Origin: Bog-473 sp963764305
GTDB lineage: Bacteria; Actinomycetota; Acidimicrobiia; Acidimicrobiales; RAAP-2
Assembly: GCA_963764305.1 (NCBI GenBank)
Contig: CAVXSD010000007.1
Coordinates: 806,001-870,000 of the forward strand
Length of the DNA stretch: 64,000 nucleotides
Direction of reading: 5' to 3'
Shown here piece after piece: positions 17,680 through 26,091 of this stretch (its first letter is position 1; each line of letters opens with the position of its first letter). The position numbers and the translations under genes were made by a program. The notes beneath the pieces are model-generated. The model was not told where the DNA came from and did no database searches. It saw only the letters and a list, made by a program, of their open reading frames with translations.

Positions 17680-17845
17680 TAAAAGTCCAGGTCAAGATGT
17701 CACAGCATGATGCTTGCCGTTGCAACACGTCTCAAAACTGCTGGTGCGAGCGAGAAAGAACGACGGTGCCCGCGACAAGCTGAAACGACGTGAGACGGAG
17801 TGCAACACGGTTGTTCGGACCGGCGACCTTCCGTTGTGGTCATTG
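17680..17845 (-). repeat. Island distal-end repeat, copy 3
   Basis: Bases 17681-17700 equal 398-417 and hold the intron's 5' exon. The next about 145 bases repeat the pattern of the other copies, here best preserved: GTTGCAACACGTCTCAAAAC, then TGAAACGACGTGAGACGGAG followed by TGCAACAC. The GTTGCAACACGTCTCA and TGAGACGGAGTGCAAC parts form an imperfect 16-base inverted repeat spaced by about 60 bases, the kind of paired site a recombinase or its helper would bind (inference). Confidence 0.65.
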
Positions 17846-18079
17846 ATGAAACACCAATTCGAGACGATCCGTCGGGGACAGCGCTCGCATTGGCTCTACG
17901 CCCACACCGGTTCGGTGGGATGGTGATGGGGGCGTGCCATCGAGGGATGCCTGCATCTCAATCCGCCCGAAAACGCCCTGTCTGGAGCGTCGACGAGAAG
18001 TTTTGCTCGGAGGCGGCAGGCACCGCCCGACTTCCAAGGTTCTCGGGAGGTCCATGCCGTCTGGCATGACTTGAGGCGT

Positions 18080-18230
18080 CGCGTTGCCGAAGTCGAAGTG
18101 TGGCGACGCTGCGGTGCCACCAAACGGGGCGGCGCCGGTCGGTCATGCTCGATATCGATGCCTCGCTCGTCGAGATCCACACCGAGTCCAAGGAGGACAC
18201 GGTCCCGCACTACAAGGTCTTCGGCGGACC
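18080..18230 (+). pseudogene. IS1380-family transposase fragment
   Basis: The + strand reads VMLDIDASLVEIHTESKEDT then VPHYK. This closely follows the catalytic core of IS1380 transposases (..DIDASLVEIHSENKE..PHYKGGFGFHP..), including the first catalytic Asp. It breaks just after at GGPGSLDSG, out of register with the expected KGGFGFHP. Codons before about 18140 are in different frames. No terminal repeats are seen. The surrounding 17846-18704 has no intact gene. Confidence 0.55.
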
Positions 18231-18704
18231 GGGATCGCTCGATTCCGGACGGGCTGTCCGCCATGCTCCAGGAGGCTTCAGGAATCGAGATAACGCCGAG
18301 GGATGGTTGGTCGCTTGGTGACGTCCTCAATGAATGAGACCACCGGCCGGTTTGGGCAGTGTCGGCTGTCCACGACCCTTTAGCCTTGTCAAGGGGAGGC
18401 CGCCGGCCTAACGAGGACACGGAACGAAGTGGAGTTCCGCAGTGACCCTCTTGACCAGCCTGACCGACACATGACATCACGATGGGAGAGGCGCCGGCCG
18501 GCTCGGGCCGGCCCACCTGCCCCTGTCAATAGGGCGATTCGATCCACACCTCCAGGGAGACTCACGGCCAGCGGACGAGCGACAACACGTCGGCCATAGG
18601 CGGTCAATGGGGATGGTGTTCGGACATCGACCCGCCAGAGAGAACAAGCGAGCGAAGTTTGGTTTGAGGAGCTCGACTGCCGGTAGGAACTCACCCGGGA
18701 TTGC

Positions 18705-18890
18705 CTAACGAGCAATCCGCCACATGGTCGTTACCACGGGGCCATCGTCCGGTGATGAGAACTCTCCGACAGGTTCAAACCCGACCCCCTCGTATCTCGC
18801 GTTGTTGGCAGGATTCGAGGACTCGAGGTAGGCGGGAGCGTGCTCGGCGTCGATGAACTCGAGGTCATGCTGGAGCACTCCGTCGCCTGC
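18705..18890 (-). pseudogene. GNAT acetyltransferase C-terminal fragment
   Basis: The minus-strand peptide FIDAEHAPAYLESSNPANNA continues as RYEGVGFEPVGEF and then VVTTMWRIAR-stop. It is the end of a GNAT fold N-acetyltransferase (AYLESSNPxNxxxYxxxGF is the family's beta5-alpha4 region). The acetyl-CoA loop (Q/RxxGxG/A) should lie just upstream, but the frame there degenerates (GRSAGDGVL may be its trace), so only about 60 residues survive. The 550 bases up to 19440 hold nothing I can name. Confidence 0.55.
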
Positions 18891-19440
18891 GGACCGACCG
18901 GGTCGACGTATTTCACCTGCACGGTCTCGATGTTGACCTCTACGAACACTGCTTGGGCGAGCTGGTTCCCCTGACGACGCCTTATGGGACATTTAGCCGC
19001 TCGCCATATCCGTCGTTCGGGAGCGCTCAACCACCTGACGTAGCGCGGCGATGACGTTTCCGAACGGGCAACAGGAGCGAGGTCCACGGTATCTGGCACC
19101 ACGCCTCGGTTCGCTGCGAAGCGCATTCGCGACCCGGCCTTCCGAGATACCCCGAACCCATCGTTCTGAGACCCGCAGCATGCGACGTCATTCGGGCGGC
19201 ACAACAGTGGATCGGGGTCTCCGATAGCCGGGCGCGGGACTCGGGGTTCTTCAGATGCTCTGGGGGCGTCAGCTGGTCGTTGCCGCATCATGGTCCGTGT
19301 GACTCGAGGGTGCGCCGAGCCGCTAGGGGTGGATCATCGCTTGAGCGGCCATTGGACGAGAGAGGTCCGGGCGGCAGCACTGCTCGTCCAGCGTTGAGAG
19401 CTATCATCCGCCCCGCGGATGCTTCGTAGAGGAGGGCAGA

Positions 19441-19838
19441 ATGCCTTCGATTACTGGTGGTCATCACATTGCCTTGACGGTGATGGACGCTGATCGGAGT
19501 GCCGAGTGGTACAGCCGACTGCTGGGGCTGTCGGTGCGGCTGCCCGGCGATGACGAGAAGGTCAAGTACCGGCGGCTCGCCGATTGGGAGTCGGGATGGG
19601 TTCTCGGCGTGCTCCAATTCCACAACCGCGAGGGTGACTGTTTCGATGAGTTCCCTACGGGCCTGGACCATTTCGCGTTCAGTGTCGAGGATCACGCGGC
19701 GCTCGAGGAGTGGGAGCGCGAGTTGTCGATGCCGGAATCAAGTACACGCCGATCGCCGAGACACCGATCGGGTCCGTGATTGTGTTTCGAGATCCGGACA
19801 AGATCCAGCTGGAGTTCTGGCTGCCGGCTGGCAGCTGA
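19441..19838 (+). CDS. VOC/glyoxalase-fold protein, frameshifted
   Basis: A small vicinal-oxygen-chelate protein. It has a good ribosome site (GAGGAGGG) before ATG 19441, the start GGHHIALTVMDADRSAEWYS, and the middle TGLDHFAFSVEDHAALEEWE. Near 19727 the frame shifts by one base; the sense resumes as DAGIKYTPIAETPIGSVIVF then RDPDKIQLEFWLP, ending TGA 19836-19838. Together these give the usual about 132 residues with the metal positions His (HHIAL), His (LDHF) and Glu (QLEF). Without the shift it would be an intact dioxygenase/glyoxalase-like enzyme of unknown substrate. The next gene starts 14 bp after, so they probably form an operon. Confidence 0.75.
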
Positions 19839-19851
19839 AATCCCGACACCG

Positions 19852-22425
19852 ATGTTCGGCGACGCGCTGCCTACGGGAACGGTTACCTTCGTCTTCACCG
19901 ATATAGAGGGTTCCACCCGCCTGCTCCGCCGGCTTGGCGCAATGTACGCGCAGTTGCTCGACCAACACAACCGCATTCTCATCGACACGTTCACGCGTCA
20001 CGGCGGCGTCGTGTTTGGCACAGAAGGCGATGCGATATTCGTCGCATTCGGGCGCGCAACCGCGGCGATGGCAGCCGTGGTCGATGCGCAGCTCCGGCTG
20101 GGGGATGCCGCGTGGCCAGACGATGCGGTGGTTCGCGTCCGAATGGGGGTGCACACCGGCGAAGTGGAGGTCGTCGGTGACCACTACATCGGCATGGCAC
20201 TACACGTGGCTGCTCGGGTGTCGGCTGTCAGCCACGGAGGTCAGGTGCTTGTCAGCGAGGTAACGCACCGACTCGGGCCCGACGTCGCGGCGGTGGATCT
20301 CGGCAGCCACAACCTGAAAGACGTCGGCGATGTCGCAATCCTCCAGCTCACGCACCCATCACTCCAGCGCGACTTCCCTCCACTGCGCACACTCAAGTCC
20401 ACTTCCAATCTGCCCGCGCCTGTCGATTCGTTCATCGGGCGTCGAGCCGAGCTCGCCGAGGTGCTCCACGCGCTCGGGGACAGCCGTCTTGTCACCCTGA
20501 CTGGACCCGGGGGCAGCGGCAAGACGCGCCTGGCGTTGGAGGCGGCCACCGCCGCGTTGCTGTCGTACCGAAACGGTGTTTGGTTCGTGAGCCTCTCCGC
20601 GGGGAACGGCCATGGGGTCGTTCCGCTGGTGGCCGCCGCGTTGGGCGTGCCAGAACCTTCAGATGAACCCTTGGCCGACACGCTCGAGCACTGGCTGCGA
20701 GACCGGGAATTGCTGTTGGTGCTCGACAACTGTGAGCCGATCGTGGGGGCGGTCGGATCGTTCGCCGAGCGCTACCTTCAGCGCTGCGCCGGGGTGCGCA
20801 TCCTGGCGACGAGCCGTGAGTTTCTCGGGGTCCGAGGCGAGCGGGCATTGAGCACACCGCCCCTCATCATCGCCGACGATCCGGCGCTCGCGGGCAAGTC
20901 CGACGCCGTCGTACTCTTCATGGTCCGGGCATCCGCGGCAGCTCCGAGCTTCGATTCCAACGCGGCTGACGTGGCCACCGTTGCTCATATCTGCCGCCGC
21001 CTCGATGGTCTTCCGTTGGCCATCGAGCTCGCAGCTGCTCGCCTGCGGGCTCTCTCACTCGAACAAGTCGCGACGCGCCTCGACGACCGATTCCGGCTCT
21101 TAACGGCCGGCGAGCGCACGCTCGAAGCTGTTGTGACGTGGAGCTACGACCTCCTCACCGATGCGGAGCGCGACATGTTCGTGCGTCTAGCAGTGTTCCC
21201 TGCCGACTTCAGCCTCGACGCGGCGGAGATGGTCGTGTCCGACGCTGTCGTCCAAGAGCGTCACGTACTTGATCTCCTCACGCGGCTGGTCGAAAAGTCG
21301 CTCGTCACCACCCTAATGACGGGCGAGACTTACCGGTACCGGCTTCTCGAGACACTTCGCGAGTACGCACTCGCCCGACTCGTTGAGCGCGGCGAGGTCG
21401 ACCGATGGAACGACCGGCTGCTCCAGTGGGCCATGACACGAGTCGATCACGTGGAGGCGTCGCTCCGCCGACCGGCGCAAGACGCGGCGCTGCAGTCAGT
21501 CAGCGCCGACGCCGCCACCTTGCGGGCCGCGATGAACTGGGCAGACACCAGCGGCGACCAGCTCGCCGCATTGCGGATCGCCGCGGCCGTACCCATCGAC
21601 CCCGTCGGCGAGCGACGCCAGATCATTACCTCACTGCTTGAGCGACTCGGATCCGTCGTCGAACCGTGGTTCGCGGGCCACGCCTTCTCCGCGCTTGGGG
21701 GCATCGCGTGGGAGCAGGGCGATTGGGCGGCGTCATCCCAATCACACGCCGCGGCTGCAGAGCAATTCCTGCTGGCAGGGTCCGCACGGAACGCCGCGTG
21801 GGCCACCTATTTCGGCGTCCTCCCGGCTTGGGGCGCCGGCGATTTGGACAAGGCGAAGGCGCTCGCCCGGGAGGCTATCGACGGTTTCCGCAGCGATGGT
21901 GACGACATGGGGCTCGGTAATGCGCTGTGCGACGCCGCGCTGCTAGCGACGGATCTCGACGAGGCCGAGCGACTGGCCGCAGAAGCCGACGACTTCCTGC
22001 GCGCGACCGGCACGCCGATCGGCATCGCCCACAACGTCGAAGGGCGCGGAATCATCGCCTACGACCGGGACGAGCTCGCTGACGCGGCAGTGTTCGTCGC
22101 CGAAGCTGTCGAGATCTACAGCAGTTGCGGCAACCTCGGCTGCTGCGCTCACGCCCTGGAGTCGGCGGCGGTGATCGTCGGTCAGGCGGGCCAGCCCGAG
22201 ACGGCCACCGAGCTCCTCGGCGCGGCGGAGGAACTACGTCGTAGCAGCGGGGCGGCCCACAAGCCATTTGAGATCCGAGCGCGCCACAGCGACCTCGAGG
22301 ACCGCATCGGGCCGCTTTCTCCCGCCGCGCATAAGGCCGCGCTGACCGCGGGACGACAGCACACACTCGAGTCTGCTGCCCGCGCCGCGCTTGACGCGCT
22401 CTCGACTGCGCGGCGGGTTGAGTAG
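19852..22425 (+). CDS. Class III nucleotidyl cyclase-domain/NB-ARC-like ATPase regulator
   Basis: 857 residues from the ATG before GDALPTGTVTFVFTD. Residues about 9-165 are a cyclase homology domain: FTDIEGSTRL and EGDAIFVAF carry the two metal Asp residues, but the purine-binding Asn of the usual ..xxN.AAR.. is His (MALHVAARV) and the substrate Lys is missing, so activity is doubtful. P-loop GPGGSGKT at about 218-225, Walker B LLLVLDNCEP, then an NB-ARC/winged-helix region (LEAVVTWSYDLLTDAERDMF) and helical TPR-like repeats to the end. There is no LuxR HTH at the C-terminus. Such proteins sense signals through the TPR part. It sits in the island behind the VOC gene. Confidence 0.88.
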   Translation: MFGDALPTGTVTFVFTDIEGSTRLLRRLGAMYAQLLDQHNRILIDTFTRHGGVVFGTEGDAIFVAFGRATAAMAAVVDAQLRLGDAAWPDDAVVRVRMGVHTGEVEVVGDHYIGMALHVAARVSAVSHGGQVLVSEVTHRLGPDVAAVDLGSHNLKDVGDVAILQLTHPSLQRDFPPLRTLKSTSNLPAPVDSFIGRRAELAEVLHALGDSRLVTLTGPGGSGKTRLALEAATAALLSYRNGVWFVSLSAGNGHGVVPLVAAALGVPEPSDEPLADTLEHWLRDRELLLVLDNCEPIVGAVGSFAERYLQRCAGVRILATSREFLGVRGERALSTPPLIIADDPALAGKSDAVVLFMVRASAAAPSFDSNAADVATVAHICRRLDGLPLAIELAAARLRALSLEQVATRLDDRFRLLTAGERTLEAVVTWSYDLLTDAERDMFVRLAVFPADFSLDAAEMVVSDAVVQERHVLDLLTRLVEKSLVTTLMTGETYRYRLLETLREYALARLVERGEVDRWNDRLLQWAMTRVDHVEASLRRPAQDAALQSVSADAATLRAAMNWADTSGDQLAALRIAAAVPIDPVGERRQIITSLLERLGSVVEPWFAGHAFSALGGIAWEQGDWAASSQSHAAAAEQFLLAGSARNAAWATYFGVLPAWGAGDLDKAKALAREAIDGFRSDGDDMGLGNALCDAALLATDLDEAERLAAEADDFLRATGTPIGIAHNVEGRGIIAYDRDELADAAVFVAEAVEIYSSCGNLGCCAHALESAAVIVGQAGQPETATELLGAAEELRRSSGAAHKPFEIRARHSDLEDRIGPLSPAAHKAALTAGRQHTLESAARAALDALSTARRVE

Positions 22426-22766
22426 CAAGGTAATAGCAAATCTTCCGGTCGTCAGACCCGGCGCGAGCAGTGATCTCCTGGGGGCGTACGCGGCCACTCG
22501 CCTGCCTCGGCGACCATTGATGTATCGAGTTGGGAGTGGCGCGCGGTTCTCGAGGATGGCGCTGATTCAATCCCTTTGCGTTCGCAAATCTCAACGATGA
22601 ATAGTGGAGCCCTATCTGAGTCTGGAGTATCTGAGTCTGGAGTATTTGAACCGGTGACGGGTTCTGATGGGCGTCGAGCGATGGAGACGGTGTCACCCAG
22701 GAAACCGGTATAGGTTGAGCGTTTGATCATCACCCTCTGGCGAAGTCATGCGAGGAGACAAGTCCC
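22426..22766. other. Intergenic region with short direct repeat
   Basis: No gene is recognised. A 15-base unit CTGAGTCTGGAGTAT occurs twice in tandem around 22616-22646. The region after 22690 carries the ribosome site (GAGGAGAC) of the next gene, so its promoter should lie between 22650 and 22750. I see no clear -35/-10 pair. Confidence 0.35.
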
Positions 22767-23456
22767 ATGGCACTCAACTGGCCACTTGTAGAGCTAGGCA
22801 ATCAAAGCGAGAACGTGAACAGCGTTCAGTATTTCTTGAACGCACACGGAGAAGCTGTTGCAGTCGACGGGAGCTTCGGACCCCTGACCCAGGGCGCCGT
22901 CCGCGCCTTCCAGAGTACAAAAGGGCTCAGTGTCGACGGGATTGTCGGCAACCAGACGTGGCCCGTGCTCTTGATCCAGACTTCGACCGGCAGCCAAGGG
23001 GACGCCGTGAAGGCTGTTCAGAGCCAGGTCGCATCGCGCAAGGCGACACCGTTGACGATCGACGGCATTTTCGGACAGCTGACTCATGACGCCGTCGTGC
23101 AGTTCCAGGGTGTCCTGGGATTGTCGGTCGACGGCATCGCCGGGCCGATCACATGGAATTACTTTGCGAACGGATACTTGCCCGGACCGGCACCGAACTG
23201 GGTTGCGCTCGTCCTATACGAGGACTGGTCGCACAACGACCGGGCTTCGGCAGCGAAGAACGCGACCGCTAGTGCGGTGAACGAGCTCTTCTCACAGAGC
23301 TGGTCGGCGGCGGCGGGCTGGAGCTTCGTCGGTGACGATGGGGCAGCAGGCACGGTCTACTTCACGTGGCAGCGCCCGAGTGGTGAAAAGATTAGCATCG
23401 GCGTGAGCGATGGGCCCGGCGGGTACTTCTACGGTGCCAACGTGGTGTATCAGTAG
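22767..23456 (+). CDS. Double peptidoglycan-binding-domain protein with orphan C-terminal domain
   Basis: 229 residues. Two PG_binding_1 repeats occupy about residues 8-70 and 75-140: VNSVQYFLNAHGEAVAVDGS FGPLT and the second copy VKAVQSQVA..LTIDGIFGQLT, each with the DG.FGP.T signature and a following LSVDGI(V/A)G. Residues about 145-229 (ALVLYEDWSHNDRASAAKNA, ending PGGYFYGANVVYQ) form an extra domain with no family I know. No signal peptide, lipobox or membrane helix is seen, so if it meets cell wall it must leave by another route or act after lysis. It has its own ribosome site and lies in the tRNA-proximal island. Confidence 0.8.
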   Translation: MALNWPLVELGNQSENVNSVQYFLNAHGEAVAVDGSFGPLTQGAVRAFQSTKGLSVDGIVGNQTWPVLLIQTSTGSQGDAVKAVQSQVASRKATPLTIDGIFGQLTHDAVVQFQGVLGLSVDGIAGPITWNYFANGYLPGPAPNWVALVLYEDWSHNDRASAAKNATASAVNELFSQSWSAAAGWSFVGDDGAAGTVYFTWQRPSGEKISIGVSDGPGGYFYGANVVYQ

Positions 23457-23947
23457 TTTGCGCCTAGTTCGAGTGATCGACGCCGGCCTTTCTCACCGTG
23501 AGTAACTGAGAACGTCGCCAATCGCTGTGGCACGTTAGTGGCACGGCGAGCCCCTCTCGTGGTGCCGAAGCTGAGACGGTCGGCCCATCGAATACGGCGC
23601 CGTCTTACGTTTGTCGTTAGGTCAAGCCGTCCTCTTCCTGGCTTCGCTGTGGCGAACTGGCGAAAGAGTCGAAAGAAGTAGTCGGGACGTCGCACCGATT
23701 CACAGTTCGAGATCTGCGCGGTGCCACAGCTGAGCCACCGTCCTGCACGGATCGTCGGCTGCCAAACCGTTGTATAGCGCGGTGACCGCAGCCGCGCTCG
23801 AGGCGGTTGCCCGTTCCAACCATGAAAGAATGCCGGCAGCTGCGATGCTGCTGCCGTGGAGATTGAGATCTTTCGGGGCGCCGTCAGAAGCTCGTTCCGG
23901 ATCTTCGACCCCAGCACCGCGCGGCAATCAAATCGCCTGGAACTTGA
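23457..23947. other. No gene recognised
   Basis: About 490 bases between the peptidoglycan-binding gene and the island end. Open frames on both strands are low-complexity (Arg/Ser) and overlap. The long minus-strand frame reaching to 24013 runs into the end repeat and the tRNA, which shows it is a chance frame. Confidence 0.4.
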
Positions 23948-24063
23948 GGCTTCTCCGCCAATTGTTGGGACCGGAGTTGACGCATTGGAAGCGACCCGCC
24001 GAAATCCCCCCACTGACCAGGAACTTTGGTGGGCCGCCCGGGTCTCGATCCCGGCACCTTGGG
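23948..24063 (-). repeat. Island proximal-end repeat plus tRNA-Lys 3' part, copy 2
   Basis: The tRNA-side counterpart of 15649-15766. The two share the GCCAATTGTTGGGACCGGAG, CATTGGAAGC, CCGAAATCCCCCCACTGAC and AGGAACT words and the complete tRNA 3' part as far as GGGAT. Here the tRNA continues intact into its 5' half, so this is the junction between the island and the real tRNA gene. Confidence 0.7.
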
Positions 24064-24102
24064 ATTAAAAGTCCCCTGCTCTTCCGGATGAGCTAGCGGC
24101 CC
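24027..24102 (-). tRNA. tRNA-Lys (anticodon TTT), integration target
   Basis: A 76-nt cloverleaf with encoded CCA on the minus strand. Acceptor GGGCCGC/GCGGCCC is fully paired, followed by A-CCA; D stem GCTC/GAGC; anticodon arm GGGGA-CTTTTAA-TCCCA (one mismatched outer pair); T stem CCGGG/CCCGG. The T-loop reads ATCGAGA, that is A at the position normally T54, which is unusual. All remnant copies carry the same A, so it predates the integrations. Its 3' half is the duplicated att core of the island array. The 295 bases on its 5' side (24103-24398) hold no gene I recognise. Confidence 0.9.
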
Positions 24103-24398
24103 GAGTCAGCACGATAACGGGCAAATCCAGCGGATAGGGAAACCTCTCGATCACGAGCGACGACGAGCCTGCGCTTCCACAAGACGCGACTCGCCGTGAC
24201 GCAGGTCGCCGTGACGGCGCTGAGGGCGACCACGGCGGCACCCTCCCGAACCTGAGCGCGCCCCTTGGGTCCAGGCGGGATCGGGTTCTCGTGGAACGCC
24301 TCGGCGGCTTGGTGCGGCAGACGGCCGGGTCTTCCCTTCGAGGAATCTTCCGCAGGGAACTGAACAGCGCGACCATGCCCGCGGAGCGAGGCTCACGA

Positions 24399-25268
24399 TC
24401 AGCCAATGGTGGCCAACTTCGGCACGACCGGCCCCCACGTCTCTTCGAGCCACCGCGACGGCTCGGAACCGGCGGCGCGGATCACGATGGCCTGCACGCC
24501 GGCGTCATTGAGCGCCTCGGCCTCGTGCACGATGGCGTCCGGTCCAGCATCGTCCGCCACCCCGATGAGGGCCGTCACTTCGATGTCCGCAAACTCGCGG
24601 CCGACTTCGTCGCAGTGGCGGCGTAGGACCTCCACCTTGTGGGCAACGGTCGCGGTGTCGCCGATGATGTTGCACGCGTCGGCGTAGGTCGCCACGAGCC
24701 GTAAGGTCTTGCGCTCGCCCCCTCCTCCGATGAGCACCCGTGGGCGCGGTGAGCTGACGGGCTGGGGCGAGCACAAGGTCTCGGCCAATCGGTAGTGCGT
24801 GCCTTCGTAGGGTCCGTTGTCATCGCTCCACATCTGAAAGCAGATCTGGAGCGTCTCTTCGAGTCGCTCGTAGCGCTCGCGCAACGGCGGGAACGGGACA
24901 CCGAGCCCTCGGTGCTCCCGTTCGTACCACGCTGCCCCCAACCCGAGCTCGGCTCGACCTCCCGAGAGGACATCGAGGGTGGTGATCGTCTTGGCCAGCA
25001 GTCCCGGGTGGCGGTACGTCACCCCGCCGACGAGGAGCCGGAAGCGCAGCCGCTCCGTCTTGGCCGCGGCGAAGGACAGGGCCGAGTACCCCTCGAGCAT
25101 AGGCTCCTCGGCGGGCCAGAGCATGTCCATCTGGAACCAATGGTCCATCACCGAAAGGGTCCGCACCCCAATTGCCTCCGCCGTCCCGGCCAAGGTTGCA
25201 AACGTCGGCCCGATGGCCTCGGGGCCACCGGGCCAGGTGAAGCGTGGCACGTGGATGTCGAGTTCCAT
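24399..25268 (-). CDS. LLM-class F420-dependent oxidoreductase
   Basis: 289 residues of luciferase-like (TIM-barrel) flavin/F420 enzyme. Marks: strand 1 MELDIHVPRFTWPG, SVMDHWFQMDMLWP, LLVGGVTYRHPGLLAK, TLDVLSGGRAELGLGAAWYE, the helix RYERLEETLQICFQMW, and the cofactor-binding RPRVLIGGGGERKTLRLVA. The order matches the F420-binding subfamily (TIGR03560-like) and closely parallels the gene at 42535-43473. It reduces or oxidises an unknown organic substrate using F420. A single gene outside the island, pointing toward the tRNA. Confidence 0.92.
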   Translation of the reverse strand: MELDIHVPRFTWPGGPEAIGPTFATLAGTAEAIGVRTLSVMDHWFQMDMLWPAEEPMLEGYSALSFAAAKTERLRFRLLVGGVTYRHPGLLAKTITTLDVLSGGRAELGLGAAWYEREHRGLGVPFPPLRERYERLEETLQICFQMWSDDNGPYEGTHYRLAETLCSPQPVSSPRPRVLIGGGGERKTLRLVATYADACNIIGDTATVAHKVEVLRRHCDEVGREFADIEVTALIGVADDAGPDAIVHEAEALNDAGVQAIVIRAAGSEPSRWLEETWGPVVPKLATIG

Positions 25269-26091
25269 GTCGTCCTCCGGTCGCTCGTCTCGAGAGTACC
25301 CACATGGTCTACCCGGGTGGCCGGCTCCGCGCGTCGGACCGGTGCCGTCTCCCCCGCATGATCCTGTTGTCGACGCTCGTGACGCGCCGCTCTCTCATCG
25401 AACGCGCATCCACGGTCAGTCCGATGGGTCGCACCCTCGCGCGCTGTCCGAGCTCGGCTCCGACCGCCGCCCGGCCGCGGCCTGGCTGGAAGGTGTGCGT
25501 GGCCGGCTGGCACCCTTGCGACACCGTTGACCGGGTCCCACGACTGCCGCGCAACATTCTTTCGCGCTCCGCTCGGGTATGGCCCTCGTCTCGGTTCGCC
25601 CCATCGACGCCCGCGGCGTGGGTGCGGACGAGTACCCGGCTCAGATCGACTACATGTGCGTCATCTCCGGAGCGACCGCCTCTTCTGCGACCTGGGCCAG
25701 GTCAAGCTGTTGTCCGCGGCGCCCATCGACGTGCGGCACGTCGGCCTCAGCAGGTGCGCACGAGACGCCGGTCGCTTCGTGCAGTTCACGTCGGGCTGGA
25801 CAGGCACCCCGACGAGCATCGCCTCCCACTCGACGCACGAGAACCCGACCTGACCTCCATGTACGGCTGGCTCGAGCCGAACGACGGCGCCGTGGGCTGC
25901 GGCTGGTTGCAGCCGTCCCACGACATCGGACTGATCGTGATCGGCGTCGCCCTGCACGCCATCTGCGCGCCATCTGGCCCATGAGTCCCCGCCGGGACCC
26001 GGGAGCTGGCGACGCCCGGTCGCCGAATGATGGTTCTGCCGCCCGAGTCGCAGGGCAGAAACCCTGGCAGGCGCCCGAGGCGCAACCTACG
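25269..26091. other. No convincing gene
   Basis: Long open frames run through this 820-base stretch, including an upstream extension of the next gene. They are Arg/Ser/Thr-rich and mutually overlapping, as expected of high-GC non-coding DNA. The + strand end MYGWLEPNDGAVGCGWL..IVIGVALHAICA (25860-25984) looks more protein-like and may be a short relic. Confidence 0.35.

Noticed and set aside
23450..24013. 187-codon minus-strand frame at the island end
   Set aside because: It starts inside the end repeat next to the tRNA, is low-complexity, and its beginning recurs at 15714 only because the repeat does.
1..24102. Integrase or recombinase gene for the islands
   Set aside because: I looked for tyrosine (R..HxxR..Y) and serine recombinase patterns on both strands and found none; only the islands' ends and tRNA remnants argue for integration.
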